Shown here one piece after another: positions 48,598 through 59,375 of a stretch of DNA of 64,000 bases. The translations under genes were made by a program, and so were the position numbers. The notes under the pieces were generated by a model that was not told the DNA's origin, made no database searches, and was given only the letters and a program-made list of their open reading frames with translations. This stretch comes from Tritrichomonas musculus (lineage: Eukaryota > Parabasalia > Tritrichomonadida > Tritrichomonadidae): positions 2,170,001 to 2,234,000 of the forward strand of contig JAPFFF010000008.1 of the NCBI GenBank assembly GCA_039105265.1. The letters run 5' to 3'. Within the stretch, counting starts at the first letter, position 1. The number at the start of each line of letters is the position of its first letter.

Positions 48598-48976
48598 TTT
48601 TTTTATGAAATGCTTTTTGAATTCAAATAGCATTCAATTTCTTTTCGAAAATTTTATAAGTTAGTTTTTATGAATTTTTAATAACTAATTTATGGTATTT
48701 GTTTAAAGTAGAATTAAAAAAAAATCTTCACTTTCTGAGAACAATAATATGTCGCTAATCTGTTATTCAATTTTTCAAAGATTTTTTCCAATCCGCTATT
48801 ACATTTCAACTCAAAAAAAAATTGTTAATTGCTATAAATATAAAAATTTTAAATTTTAATGTTTAATACCATCAATGATGAAGAATATACTTGCGATTAA
48901 TTTTTCAATGGAATTCTTATTAAAAAGTTTCTTTAATAGAAAATTGAAATCATTCAAAAAGCAAACAAAGCTAAAA
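48598..48976. other. Shared upstream region of the inverted gene pair
   Basis: 379 bp between the two MELK starts. Similarity continues about 25 bases upstream of both ATGs (ATTCAAAAAGCA.. followed by A-rich sequence), then is lost, so the duplication included only a short leader. Confidence 0.5.
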
Positions 48977-49387
48977 ATGGAATTAAAACTTCCAGCAATT
49001 TTTATCACAATTCTTCGTATTTATACAATCCTCTGCTTACTATTATGCTTTTGTACCGATTGCTACTTCCTTTCAAAAAACACTCATTGGTCTATTCACA
49101 CTGGATATAAGCCTGAATATTGGTATATTAATTTAGACTTTTACATTAATATGGGTGTACTTTGTTGGCTCTTCTTAGCGATATTTTTCACAGTTGTTGA
49201 AATATTAGCAATGGTGGACGTTAAAATTTTCGAAAGTTTTGACCATGGAATTGTTAAACCAGTAGTTTATCTTGTAATGGGATTTGGAATTCTTGGAATT
49301 TGCGGTGACCTTGGAATCGCAACTGGAATTTTACAAATCATAGCTGCAGCAGTTTGGTTAGTCCTTGCCATTTTAACAATGATATAA
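48977..49387 (+). CDS. Four-pass membrane protein, COPI-associated-like (inverted duplicate, copy B)
   Basis: 136 residues from MELKLPA (48977), the same length as copy A; an ATG at 48875 would add 34 residues absent from the partner. It differs from copy A at few sites, mostly in the loop after the first helix (EYWYINLDFYI against DIIKANIWFYI) and some conservative swaps (CFCTDC/SFCTEC, ESFDHGIVKPVV/ENFDHGIIKPIV). The last 30 residues are identical. Function unknown; COPI-associated resemblance as for copy A. High identity with inverted orientation points to recent duplication or ongoing gene conversion. Confidence 0.75.
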   Translation: MELKLPAIFITILRIYTILCLLLCFCTDCYFLSKNTHWSIHTGYKPEYWYINLDFYINMGVLCWLFLAIFFTVVEILAMVDVKIFESFDHGIVKPVVYLVMGFGILGICGDLGIATGILQIIAAAVWLVLAILTMI

Positions 49388-49547
49388 GTTAGCATTTTTT
49401 ATTATTGCAACATTTTAGGATTTCTAATTATAATAAATATCACAAAAGATAAAAATGCAGTTTTTTCAATTTATGATATTGTTGAGAACTTTAATAAAGT
49501 ATAAATTATGATTTCAATAAATTTATTTACAAAAAAAATACAAAAAA

Positions 49548-51032
49548 TTATATTTTTGGTTCAACGTCAAGCTCAGATAGCCAAGATTGCTTTTCGGTCT
49601 CAACTATTGGACGATTTACACATGTATACATATCATTAATTCCTCTTTCAATACAAATTTCTCTTACCTCTGGAGTTAATTCGCCTTTGAGTGAAAGTAT
49701 TATCATTTCGAGCGACAATACACCAATTGTCCTCTTAGAGAGCTCTTCCCAGTCAGGGTTTTCTTGTTTGGCATCGCTGGCAATTTTTTCATATTCATCC
49801 TTGAGCCCTGGAACATGAAAGCCATCAATTAATAGGGGTACATAGGAGTACATCCGAGCATGATCAGGCTTGATCAACACTGCAAATCGGATATCCAATC
49901 GCATTACATTCCACTCCTTCATGTACATTGCCGTTGTTGCCCGATTAGTTGCTATTGCAAAGTTTGCTTTTGTATACCAGCGATGGTTTGGAATAATTGA
50001 TTGGTTATATGAACGATGCGATAATGTGAAGTATGTTAATGCATCAGAGAATTGGCGATTTTTTAACGATTCGCGACCTTTGTTAAGCCACTCGTTACTC
50101 AATTCAAACATCTTTTTTTTGTATTGATTTGAGTGGTCATTTGCAATATCTGGAACCTTGGAATTAAATTCAACTGCTCGAAAAGATCTTTCTTTGAGGA
50201 ATTTCGCAGCTTGAATAACTAATGATGGCCATTCGTATATCATAGACATGAGAAGCTTTGGGCCTTCTTTCTTCATCATCATGCAATCGATAACAAATGG
50301 ATTTGTAGACTTGATTTTCTGAAGTTTGACCTTGAACGATGAAACTGAAGTTGAGAAAGTGAGAACAAGATCGACAAACGCCCAAATATCTTCTGTTTGG
50401 TGATAGGCTGTTTCGAATAAGGCTTTCAAATGCTCAATCTTACGTATTGGTGCAGCGTAAACATGACGGCGAAGTTTACCTAAAATTTTTACGTAAAAAA
50501 CCGCTAAGTACTCTGGATTCGTTTCTCCTGATGGAGTTGGTTTTGTTAACTCTTCTGGATAAATTCTGCAGATTTCTTCTGCTGCATAAGTAGCAACGTC
50601 ATCTTGTTCGGATTGAAAAGCAAGATCAAGAATAAAGCTAAGGACTAATCGAATATCTTCAGTTTCTGTTGGCTTATATTTATAGGCGTATGAGAGTAAT
50701 TCACGGAAAAGGCAAATATCCGAGTCGCCGTCAATTAATTGATTTATCGAATGAATCATTTGTCGCCAACCGAGAATTGAATCTGGGCAGGTTTCTATTG
50801 CTTTTTTTGCATATCCTTTGCATCCTGGCTTACCTGGGCCAACCTTAAAAGAAAGTTTTGCAAATTCACGCGCAGCTTCAGCTGGGTTATTTTGAATTAG
50901 CTCTTGCGATGGTTCAAAACCATCAAAAATGTGAAATCCCCCTTCATTTGAATAAGGCGTATCGCTATTTAGATGACCATCCACCATATCAAGAAATTGA
51001 TTGGCTGCTTGCTGAAACAAATTCCAATCCAT
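49548..51032 (-). CDS. Orphan TPR-like protein, 494 aa
   Basis: Start chosen at MDWNLFQ (51032); the in-frame ATG at 51152 adds an AT-rich, Ile/Tyr/Phe/Lys-rich 40-residue stretch unlike the rest. I do not recognise a named family. Helical hairpins of TPR size are visible, such as PAEAAREFAKLSFKV, CPDSILGWRQMIHSINQLID, NRQFSDALTYFTLSHRSYNQ and TNRATTAMYMKEWNVMRLDI (the last pair is typical TPR: '..AL.YF..S'). The N-terminus is enriched in Asp/Ser/Gly (HIFDGFEPSQ). No signal or membrane segment. Probably a cytosolic scaffold. Confidence 0.7.
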   Translation of the reverse strand: MDWNLFQQAANQFLDMVDGHLNSDTPYSNEGGFHIFDGFEPSQELIQNNPAEAAREFAKLSFKVGPGKPGCKGYAKKAIETCPDSILGWRQMIHSINQLIDGDSDICLFRELLSYAYKYKPTETEDIRLVLSFILDLAFQSEQDDVATYAAEEICRIYPEELTKPTPSGETNPEYLAVFYVKILGKLRRHVYAAPIRKIEHLKALFETAYHQTEDIWAFVDLVLTFSTSVSSFKVKLQKIKSTNPFVIDCMMMKKEGPKLLMSMIYEWPSLVIQAAKFLKERSFRAVEFNSKVPDIANDHSNQYKKKMFELSNEWLNKGRESLKNRQFSDALTYFTLSHRSYNQSIIPNHRWYTKANFAIATNRATTAMYMKEWNVMRLDIRFAVLIKPDHARMYSYVPLLIDGFHVPGLKDEYEKIASDAKQENPDWEELSKRTIGVLSLEMIILSLKGELTPEVREICIERGINDMYTCVNRPIVETEKQSWLSELDVEPKI

Positions 51033-52593
51033 GAAATTAAAAGGTTTAGACCAATGTTGCTCAGAAAACTTTATAATAACATAAATTTTTCTCACAATTT
51101 TTTGATAACAAAATTTGTAAAAATAAATGTAGATGTCTTCAAAAATTGTCATGGCAAATTAATAGTAATCATATATTTGAATATTATATATGGTAACAAT
51201 CAGTTTAAAAATCTAATTTCCAAATTATCAATTACTGATATCTCAAACATATTTATCTTTTTTATGTTTAGTTTTTCTGATTTTAATATGTCTAAAAAGA
51301 AGGATGCTAATGGGGATTTTTTTCTAACTTTGGGGGATTATTAAATCTTTGTGGATGATTTTGAGTAGAAGAGAATTGATAAATGATCTTTTGTATTCCG
51401 TTTTCAAAAAAAAAAAAAAAAAAACTTCAATATTAATACAGCAAATGAGTCTGTGGAAGAAGGATCAGCAACTCTTGGAATTGCCAGAAATATTAAAGAT
51501 AACAATCATCCTGAGAAAGAAAGAAATATATGAAGAGGCAATTTACCAAAAGGAATGATGCTGGTGTTTATTTATGCAAAAGAAGGGTATTTGATCGACG
51601 CTTATTATAAATGCTTTCATAATGGAAGTGAAATCAAGCCAGTAAAATAAAGGTTAGATGATCTAGTAGGCTAATCATGAGATATTATTGGACAAAAATC
51701 ACTTTTTAATGAAATCATTTAACTAAAACAACAAGAATTTATTGTGACGCACATTATTGAGACAACAATAGATACATATTTAATATTTGGTTTAATTACA
51801 TTAAAGTTTGTTGAATACTAGTTATGAGCAAGAAATTCAGAAAGTTCATAGAGTATAATTCTTGAATTTTTATTTGTACCGTTTGAACTAACAACGTATG
51901 ATTTCGAAACTCAATATTCTTTTTTCACTGATATCAATGAAGTTGATTTGTAATAAGGCATGATTGAATCAATTTGGAATTGTAATAAAGCATGATTTGG
52001 ATATGCGGCGTTAAAATAGTAATATGATTTTTGGTTCAATTATTTGAGATTCTGAAATAAGAAAATGTTGAGAGATGCAACTTCTGTAATTTCAGTATAC
52101 AAATATAATGATTGAAGTTTTTTAGAAGAATTTTGAAGGCAATGATTGGAATAAATCACAAATACCTTTTTGATTTTTTAAAATATTTATATAATAAATT
52201 TGTAATGATTGTAGGAAAAAATAAAAATGATGATAGATCATCTAAACAATTTTCATGCTAAAAGGATTCCTTTGATTATAGTTCAAGAAAAAATATCTTT
52301 TTCTAAAAGTGTAGACAATCGTTGATAATTTAAACGTTCAATTGTCAAATCAGCCTTGCTTTTTGATGTTATACTTTCTGAATCTTAAGTGAATATCCTT
52401 TGTTAACTAACTGCCAAAAAAGGTAATATTTATGGTTGGAACATTCGGCATGGCTAGTGGCCAAATAATATTTAAACTTAAGTTTGCAATGTTGTTTTTT
52501 CAAATCTTCATTCTTTATAATGAAAAAGTTCCTTTTTTCTGAATAGTCAAAATTTGATTATAAAATGTTTCTCATCAAAAAGTGGAGAAATAT
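51033..52593. other. Gene-poor region with possible coding remnants
   Basis: 1.56 kb. In 51290-51660 the plus strand shows short frames of coding character, such as NESVEEGSATLGIARNIKDN and YAKEGYLIDAYYKCFHNGSE, the latter faintly like a Sel1 repeat; they are broken by stops and a 19-base A-run near 51408. The rest, to 52580, is without recognisable content. It may be a much-decayed gene. Confidence 0.3.
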
Positions 52594-55500
52594 ATGGATT
52601 TTAAAGGTTTTCTTGATCATGCAAAATTGATTCCGACAAATGATATCAACTCAGATCTTAATTGCCTTGAAGAACTCTTTCGGAAATCGTCGATTTATTT
52701 CGATTTTTGCTATTCTTGGTTTATTATATTAATCAAAAAAGGTCATACCAGCGAAATAATCAGCAAATTAGAACAAATTGTTCAAAACGAGATTCAGCCA
52801 AACAGATATTTACCTATACTAGATATAATTCTAACATACTCAGATCCAGAAGAATCATCTGTTTTTATAACTAGTCTTGTTTCTTCTTATACAAAATTTG
52901 ATAACATATCTTCTTCAGTTTTAATTCATCCCAATTTTCACAAAATTAAAACTCCACTTCTCTCAAAATTATTTAACATTTTCCCGAATAAATCTGAAGA
53001 TTGGCAGATTATTCAAATTCGCGACAACCTTTTATTTCGGTGCATATCAGCGGGAAATCAAAATAAACTTGCATTAAATTGTCTGATGCGAATACCAGCT
53101 ACGTACTCAAACTCTTTTTATCAAGAATTTTTAAAAATTGCAACTTACTTAATAGAAAGTGGTTGTAAGGATCCACTTTTATCAACTTTAATAATCAATT
53201 TAATTTATATTACTGACTCTAAAGAACCACTTGTTCATATTCTTGCTAACTCATCACTTCCTGTTCCACAACTTTTTATTGATTATTTGTCAGAAGATCA
53301 AGTTTTTCTTGACAATCAAGCAATTCCCGAATTTAACAAGTCATTAATTTTTGATGGAGATTTTGCATCACTTCCACCTTTTTTACGAAAACGAAAAATT
53401 TTACCATATTTAACTAAACTTGATGGCCCACGTTTATGCAGGTTACCTCCTAATCAAAAGAATAGTCAATGGAATACCATAATCAACCAAAGAATTCACG
53501 AAGAAATTGATCCAAAAATGCTCCATGACTATCTTCTTTCATCATACAAATATTTTCCACTTGAATCTCCTTTCAGATATACATTACTTGCTAATGCTGC
53601 CTATTCGGATCCGAATTTAATGAATGGCTATTATTCACAATTCTCAGAACTTAATCCAGGCGCAAGAGTTGATTATCTTCTTGCTGCCAGCAAAGGTCTT
53701 GAAAAACTTTCAATCAAAGATTCAAGTGCAGCAGTTGTCACTTTTCCAGTTATACGATCAATCCTCGACATGTGTAGTGAAAAGCTTGTTAGGAATTCCC
53801 TTCTAAATACCATAGCTCGTGCTGTTGGAGACGGAAAAATTGACGCAGAATTTGTTTGGCGTGATTATCATTCAATACGAACCGTTCCAACTGAAGGATT
53901 AGAATTTGAAGACCTCGTGCATTATTCAGCAATAGCGTTAGATGATCCTTTAGACTCAGATGTTGCTGAATCGTTATTATTAGAACTTAATAAAAAAGAC
54001 AGCAATTCCGTTATTTCCTCCCTTTGGCGCCTACCCACTGAAATTATACAAAAACACTCATCTATAGCTGATTTGATGCCGAAGGAAAGTCCATCAGATT
54101 CTATGAAAGATGATCCTCTTCCACAGATTATTCATGAAGAACTTCAAAAGGAACAAACTACTCAAAGAATGCTTCAAATAGCAACTGCTTTTGTTATGTT
54201 TTATGACATCTTTGAAGCGAATAGTAAAAAGACAAATTCAAAGCAAATTAAAATAATTAAATTTGCTTTCCAAGATTGGATGAGAATTTTAATGAAAGCT
54301 GGTGAATGCGTTTTTGAAATGAAGATAGATAAAACTTTTTATGAAGAAGTTATAAATCAATTCAAAAAATCGGATAATGAAAAGGTTCGCTTTTCTTGTG
54401 GTTTTGCAATCGCTCTATTTTTGTCGTATCGATTAATTGACCCTGTAGCTGAGTTTTCTTTATGTGAAGACATAAGGAAGGCTTGTCTAGAGGACAAGTC
54501 AAATATTGTTAGATTGATATCTTTGTATGCAGCTTCATTGTGCCCACCACCAAACTATAATTCTGAAGTATCTGTTAATCAATTTATTAAAACTATTGTT
54601 GACCGCGGCAGAGGACATAATTGTGTGGAAGATCTAATAGGAATCGGATATTGCATTCGTTCATGGTTTTCACATATCGTCAAACTTTTGAATGATAACC
54701 AAAAATGGAAAACATCCATGTATCTTTGGCCATTCCTTGCCGATATTGACGTCTTTCTAAACATCAATCAGATTACAATCATCGAACAAGACGAAATCGG
54801 CATAGCCCAATTTATTTATCTTCAACGATCAAATCCAGAATTCGACAAAATGGCTGACCAATTTGCTTCAAGCGATAACGTGAAATACGATACCCTTCTT
54901 GTTTCCGTTTGTGGATACGTTCCTTCTCTTGCTTTTCGTATGAATCAGTTCTGCATGGACGAGCGTCAGCGGAAGATTATTTCATCAGCTAACAGCAATG
55001 AATTTGATCTTATCAATCAATTACTTTCACGAGAGCGACAGTCACATCAGCCTGTTGAAAAAAGTGAGAAAGCGCAAAAGTACGCACGATCAATGACAGA
55101 GAAGCTAAAATCAGATTGGATGAATATGGAAGATAGCGAAGTACAAGTTATCTTAACAGCTTTGTCTGCTTCACAAATAGGAGACATTATCAAAGATGAA
55201 GACCAAGATTATGCACTTTTTACTTCTATCTCAAAAAGATTGATACCTGACACAGCTAGACTTCTTGCAGCTCACAGATGGTCCAATGAGATGATGAAGA
55301 GAGTGAATGATGTGTTTTCTAACGATTCTTTTTCAGCACTTGTTACTGAAATGTGCAGAATTAATGCTAAAATTGAGAGATTGGCCGATCTGGTCGTTTA
55401 CCACAACATGAATGAATTATTGAGTGAAGAAAAAAGTGTTTTATTACTTCCTTCCTATCTGGCTGAAATAACTCCCATGAAGGATACTATAGTTGACTAT

Positions 55501-55596
55501 GGAAAGCAGATGCCTTTATTTGCTAATTGCTTGATTTTGATCAATCCTTCATTTTTCGAGTCTAATGAGGAACAGTTTTCAAATGTTTTTGATTAA
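52594..55596 (+). CDS. Orphan large helical-repeat protein, 1,000 aa
   Basis: Starts at the first in-frame ATG (52594), preceded by TCATCAAAAAG. I do not recognise it. The whole protein is alpha-helical with HEAT-like elements, for example DNEKVRFSCGFAIALFLSYR and KSNIVRLISLYAASLCPPPN (the 'xxVRxxxxxA' turn is HEAT-like) and VQVILTALSASQIGDIIKDE. No low-complexity tracts, transmembrane or catalytic motifs. Such scaffolds occur in nuclear pore, transport and chromatin complexes, and nothing here decides among them. Confidence 0.75.
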   Translation: MDFKGFLDHAKLIPTNDINSDLNCLEELFRKSSIYFDFCYSWFIILIKKGHTSEIISKLEQIVQNEIQPNRYLPILDIILTYSDPEESSVFITSLVSSYTKFDNISSSVLIHPNFHKIKTPLLSKLFNIFPNKSEDWQIIQIRDNLLFRCISAGNQNKLALNCLMRIPATYSNSFYQEFLKIATYLIESGCKDPLLSTLIINLIYITDSKEPLVHILANSSLPVPQLFIDYLSEDQVFLDNQAIPEFNKSLIFDGDFASLPPFLRKRKILPYLTKLDGPRLCRLPPNQKNSQWNTIINQRIHEEIDPKMLHDYLLSSYKYFPLESPFRYTLLANAAYSDPNLMNGYYSQFSELNPGARVDYLLAASKGLEKLSIKDSSAAVVTFPVIRSILDMCSEKLVRNSLLNTIARAVGDGKIDAEFVWRDYHSIRTVPTEGLEFEDLVHYSAIALDDPLDSDVAESLLLELNKKDSNSVISSLWRLPTEIIQKHSSIADLMPKESPSDSMKDDPLPQIIHEELQKEQTTQRMLQIATAFVMFYDIFEANSKKTNSKQIKIIKFAFQDWMRILMKAGECVFEMKIDKTFYEEVINQFKKSDNEKVRFSCGFAIALFLSYRLIDPVAEFSLCEDIRKACLEDKSNIVRLISLYAASLCPPPNYNSEVSVNQFIKTIVDRGRGHNCVEDLIGIGYCIRSWFSHIVKLLNDNQKWKTSMYLWPFLADIDVFLNINQITIIEQDEIGIAQFIYLQRSNPEFDKMADQFASSDNVKYDTLLVSVCGYVPSLAFRMNQFCMDERQRKIISSANSNEFDLINQLLSRERQSHQPVEKSEKAQKYARSMTEKLKSDWMNMEDSEVQVILTALSASQIGDIIKDEDQDYALFTSISKRLIPDTARLLAAHRWSNEMMKRVNDVFSNDSFSALVTEMCRINAKIERLADLVVYHNMNELLSEEKSVLLLPSYLAEITPMKDTIVDYGKQMPLFANCLILINPSFFESNEEQFSNVFD

Positions 55597-56030
55597 TAAT
55601 TTTTATTTATTTATTTATTATTATGGTTATAAATAAAGATATAGATTTCATCTAAATAATTTCTATTCATGAGATTATTCTACTGAATTTGATGTGATGG
55701 GAAAAGATGCTTTTCACCTGACTAATCGCCATTTTATTCATTGATGATTCATTTCTTTGTAAATTAAATACTCAACCATAGTATTTACATATGATTTGAT
55801 ATGTTAATGAAATCTTATTTCTATTGTAATTAATTTTACAATATTCAATTTTGATTATTCACAAAAAAAGATCGTTTAGGTTTACTTTTACCATTTTGGT
55901 GACGGTTTTGATGAATTGTAAATTCAAATGTAATTGAATTTCATTTCAATTTTTTTTTACAATGAGCTTTGAATCTTTTCAAAAAGTTTGCTCTCTAAAA
56001 AGCGATACAAGCTTTTATTGATTTTATAAA
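55597..56030. other. Intergenic region before the anion transporter
   Basis: 434 bp; contains TTCAAAAAGTTT (55978-55989), 42 bases before the ATG. Nothing else recognised. Confidence 0.4.
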
Positions 56031-57572
56031 ATGATGGACCCTTTATTAAGTGCTGACAAGACTCCTCTTGTTTTTGGAACAGATACAGAAATTTCTTCTT
56101 TCACAGATGAACCTACAAACATTGAAGGTGAAAAGAAAAAAAGAATATCTTTTTTACCAATTGCAGCAGCAATCCTTTTTGCAGTATTATACATGTTACC
56201 AATAATGAAATCAAATCCAACCGCGCATTCTTGTCTCGCAATTTTAGTAGTTGCATCATTCTTGTGGGGAACAGAAGGTATTCCTGCATATGCAACAGCG
56301 TATTTAGTTCCAGCTTTAAGTGTTTGGCTTCAGATATCAGTAGATCCAGAGACTCACTTGCGTGTTCCTGGGCCAGATGCAGCACAGAGCTTTTCATGGA
56401 AATTTATGGATCCAATCATATTTATTTTCCTAGGTTCAATGACAATGAGCGAATGCTTGTCAAAACTTCATATCACAGACCGAGTTTCACAATTTGTATT
56501 TAAACGATTGTCAAAAAATCCAAAGTTTATTCTTTTAACTCTGATGATCATGAATTTATTTATTGCAGCATTTTTATCAAATGTGGCATCGACAACCCTC
56601 GTTTTAACTTTTTCAATACCAATTATAAGATCGCTTGATCCAGATGATCCATATATAAAAGCTCTTCTCTTTGGAATTGCATGGAGTGGAAATGCAGGAG
56701 GAATGCCAACTACGATTGCTTCACCTCAAAATGTTCTTGCTCTTGATTATATGCGAGGTTCTGAAAACGATAATATATCTTTAATTGAATGGATGGCATT
56801 TGGATTTCCTGTTTCATTATTAATATGCATTTCAGAATGGGTTTACTTAATACTCCGATTCAAACCAAAACGCGCAATGATCAATGTTTCAGAAAATACT
56901 AATAATTTTGATCCATGGGGCATAAAGCACACATATGCTGTAGGAATTACGGTATTAACAATTGTTCTATGGACTCTTGAAGAGAAATTACCATCAATTT
57001 TAGGTCATACTGGAATTACGGCACTTATTCCAGTTGTTTGCTTCTTTGGAAGTGGAATGCTGTCAATTGAAGATTTTCATTCTATTAGATGGTCTACATT
57101 ATCATTAATGGGTGGAGGTTTAGCATTAGGCGAAGCGATGAAAGTTTCTGGCTTGCTTGATCTTATATCTTCATCATGTGGAAAATTTTTGAAGAAAATA
57201 CCAATGTGGCCTCTTCTTGCAGTTTTCTTGATAATTATTGGAATACTGGCTTCATTGATCAATTCAACATCTGCTGCTTCAATTATTTACCCAGTTATCG
57301 AAACTTTATCTAGCCCTACACATCATACAGCGCTATTTGTTACTCTTTCAGCTTTAATGATCAGTGGCTCTCAGCTCTTCCATATATCTTCATTTCCAAA
57401 CGCTCTTGTTTCTGGAGTTTGCAAACACTTACCTGGTCAGCCAGATCAAGTTACTCATTTCACATTTTTAGAAGGGCCAGAGTTCTTTATTGTTGGATGG
57501 CCAACTCTATTTTCATCTATGTTAATTATATCTTCAGTTGGTTATGGAATTACATTTGCTATGAAACTTTAA
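56031..57572 (+). CDS. SLC13/DASS-family anion transporter (Pho87/Pho90-like core)
   Basis: 513 residues with about 11-12 membrane helices; ATG codons at 56031 and 56034 are equivalent. The two DASS signature halves are present: SNVASTTLVLTFSIP and, later, LINSTSAASIIYPVI (the family's SNT motifs), and NAGGMPTTIASPQNVLALDY, a close match to the GG.PIASPQN loop of plant and fungal SPX-type phosphate and dicarboxylate carriers. A short acidic cytosolic N-terminus precedes the first helix; there is no SPX domain. Known for the family: sodium- or proton-coupled uptake of sulfate, phosphate or di/tricarboxylates. Substrate cannot be set from sequence alone. Confidence 0.85.
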   Translation: MMDPLLSADKTPLVFGTDTEISSFTDEPTNIEGEKKKRISFLPIAAAILFAVLYMLPIMKSNPTAHSCLAILVVASFLWGTEGIPAYATAYLVPALSVWLQISVDPETHLRVPGPDAAQSFSWKFMDPIIFIFLGSMTMSECLSKLHITDRVSQFVFKRLSKNPKFILLTLMIMNLFIAAFLSNVASTTLVLTFSIPIIRSLDPDDPYIKALLFGIAWSGNAGGMPTTIASPQNVLALDYMRGSENDNISLIEWMAFGFPVSLLICISEWVYLILRFKPKRAMINVSENTNNFDPWGIKHTYAVGITVLTIVLWTLEEKLPSILGHTGITALIPVVCFFGSGMLSIEDFHSIRWSTLSLMGGGLALGEAMKVSGLLDLISSSCGKFLKKIPMWPLLAVFLIIIGILASLINSTSAASIIYPVIETLSSPTHHTALFVTLSALMISGSQLFHISSFPNALVSGVCKHLPGQPDQVTHFTFLEGPEFFIVGWPTLFSSMLIISSVGYGITFAMKL

Positions 57573-59375
57573 AAAGAAAGAAAATATTATTTTCAATAAA
57601 AGAAGTGTACCAAATAAACAATATTGTATGCTAACGTTATCAATTGGATTTCATTATATTTATCACTTTGGATGAATATAGCATTTTATACTTGATAGAA
57701 AATAAATAGTGGTTTTTTAATGCTCTGACTTTAATATAATTTCTTTATATTATTATATTCAAAATACCTCCAAAAATATTATTTAAATTAAAGTATCACA
57801 GATAATATATATTATTACTAAAGTTTAACCACATCATTATTTCTTATTGAATCATTACTTCAACAGACTTTTTTTGACTTTTAACTAACTTCGTATAAAT
57901 GTCATCATGATTATTGACCTTCAACAAAAGTTTGGCCCATATTAAATAATTATATCTTAACAACATTAATTTTAAAGGTATACTCACTCAATTTCATTCT
58001 TAGGAAATCGGATTTGCCCGTAATCAGATTGGCCCACAGCAGTTAAGGTCAAAATTGGCCTTTATCGTTCTTTAGAAAATAAAAGCTTGGAACTTTTTCG
58101 CACTTTTTCAAAAAATACCATTAGTAGCTACTATTTAATTATTATAATGTATTTAATTCCGTATGATCAAACATTTCGATGATATTATTAATATTTGAAA
58201 TTATTTACAATAGAAATCAATAAATAATCTAATTAACATAAACGATACTGTATTGTATTTATTTTTATGCATCTAGATTGTGCATTTGACTTCTACATAA
58301 TAAATATATCATATATAATTAGATGATAATTTTCGTTTTCTTTGCTAGTAAGTAACCAAAAGAATGATTAATTGTACTAATTCTTTTGCAATTGTATGCT
58401 CATTAATAAATTCTTAAGATAAAGACTAATTCTAACTTAAAATATAATAATTCGTTTATAATTTTTTTATATAGAAAAAAAGCATGAGTAGCTACTCATG
58501 GAAAGTAAAAAACCACCATCTTAAGGTGAAAAATTTAAATTTTTCCTGAAAATTTTAACTATTTGCTTTTTTTGATATAATTTTTTTTTATTTTTACATA
58601 ATTTTTAAGGAATATACGCACTAGTGATCACCACGGGGTTGTGCAAAGCAGAATCGGGTTACTTGAATTGCTGGATGAATCAAGAAGCTATTTGAACTAA
58701 ATATTTATGAATTATTTAGCTAAATTTGAATGTACATTTTTTATTCAAAAAGTTTAAGAGTTTTCAAAAAGTGGTGTAGAAAAATATGATTACCAGAATA
58801 TTTCTAAATATTACAATTTGAAAATATTAAAAATAAATGGGGATATTCACAAAAATATTGTTTTTATCACATATTTATCAAAATAACTCAATAAAATATA
58901 AAATAATTTAGGGAAAACAAATAACTTTATAAATAAGACGGTTATCATCAATTTTTTCAATGCTTCTTGTCCAAATAATATCAGAATATTTTATTCAAGA
59001 ATAAACGATGATATCTTAATAATTACCATATAAAATATGATACAATTATAAATTATAAAATTAAAAAATAAAGAAAAATTATTGAAAAAGCCTTTGTCTA
59101 CCTCTTTCGAAAATTTAATCATTCAAATTTGAAGAAAAAAATCAAAAAATTATATGTGTTTTCGCAAAATTGAATGTCGTAAAAAGGTATGTGGTTTCTT
59201 CCTTTTTAAAGTCTTTACAACAAACAATTTATAAAAACTATATTTAGCAGCTTTTAGACGATTTACTTTATTATTCAAGCTGTAAGAAATCGAAATTCTT
59301 CTTTTTTTGAAGATAAATAATTATAAAATAAAAAAATAAAAAAAACAAGTGTATTTATGAAATTTAAAAATACAA
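57573..59375. other. Gene-free AT-rich region with palindromes
   Basis: 1.8 kb. TAGTAGCTACTA (58122-58133) and CATGAGTAGCTACTCATG (58483-58500) are perfect palindromes with the same core. TTCAAAAAGTTT lies at 58744. A GC-richer stretch at 57990-58080 and another near 58620-58675 have no recognisable identity. No gene seen. Confidence 0.45.
58483..58500. repeat. Perfect 18-bp palindrome CATGAGTAGCTACTCATG
   Basis: Shares the core AGTAGCTACT with the 12-bp palindrome at 58122-58133. Likely a dimer-protein site or repeat remnant. Confidence 0.5.
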
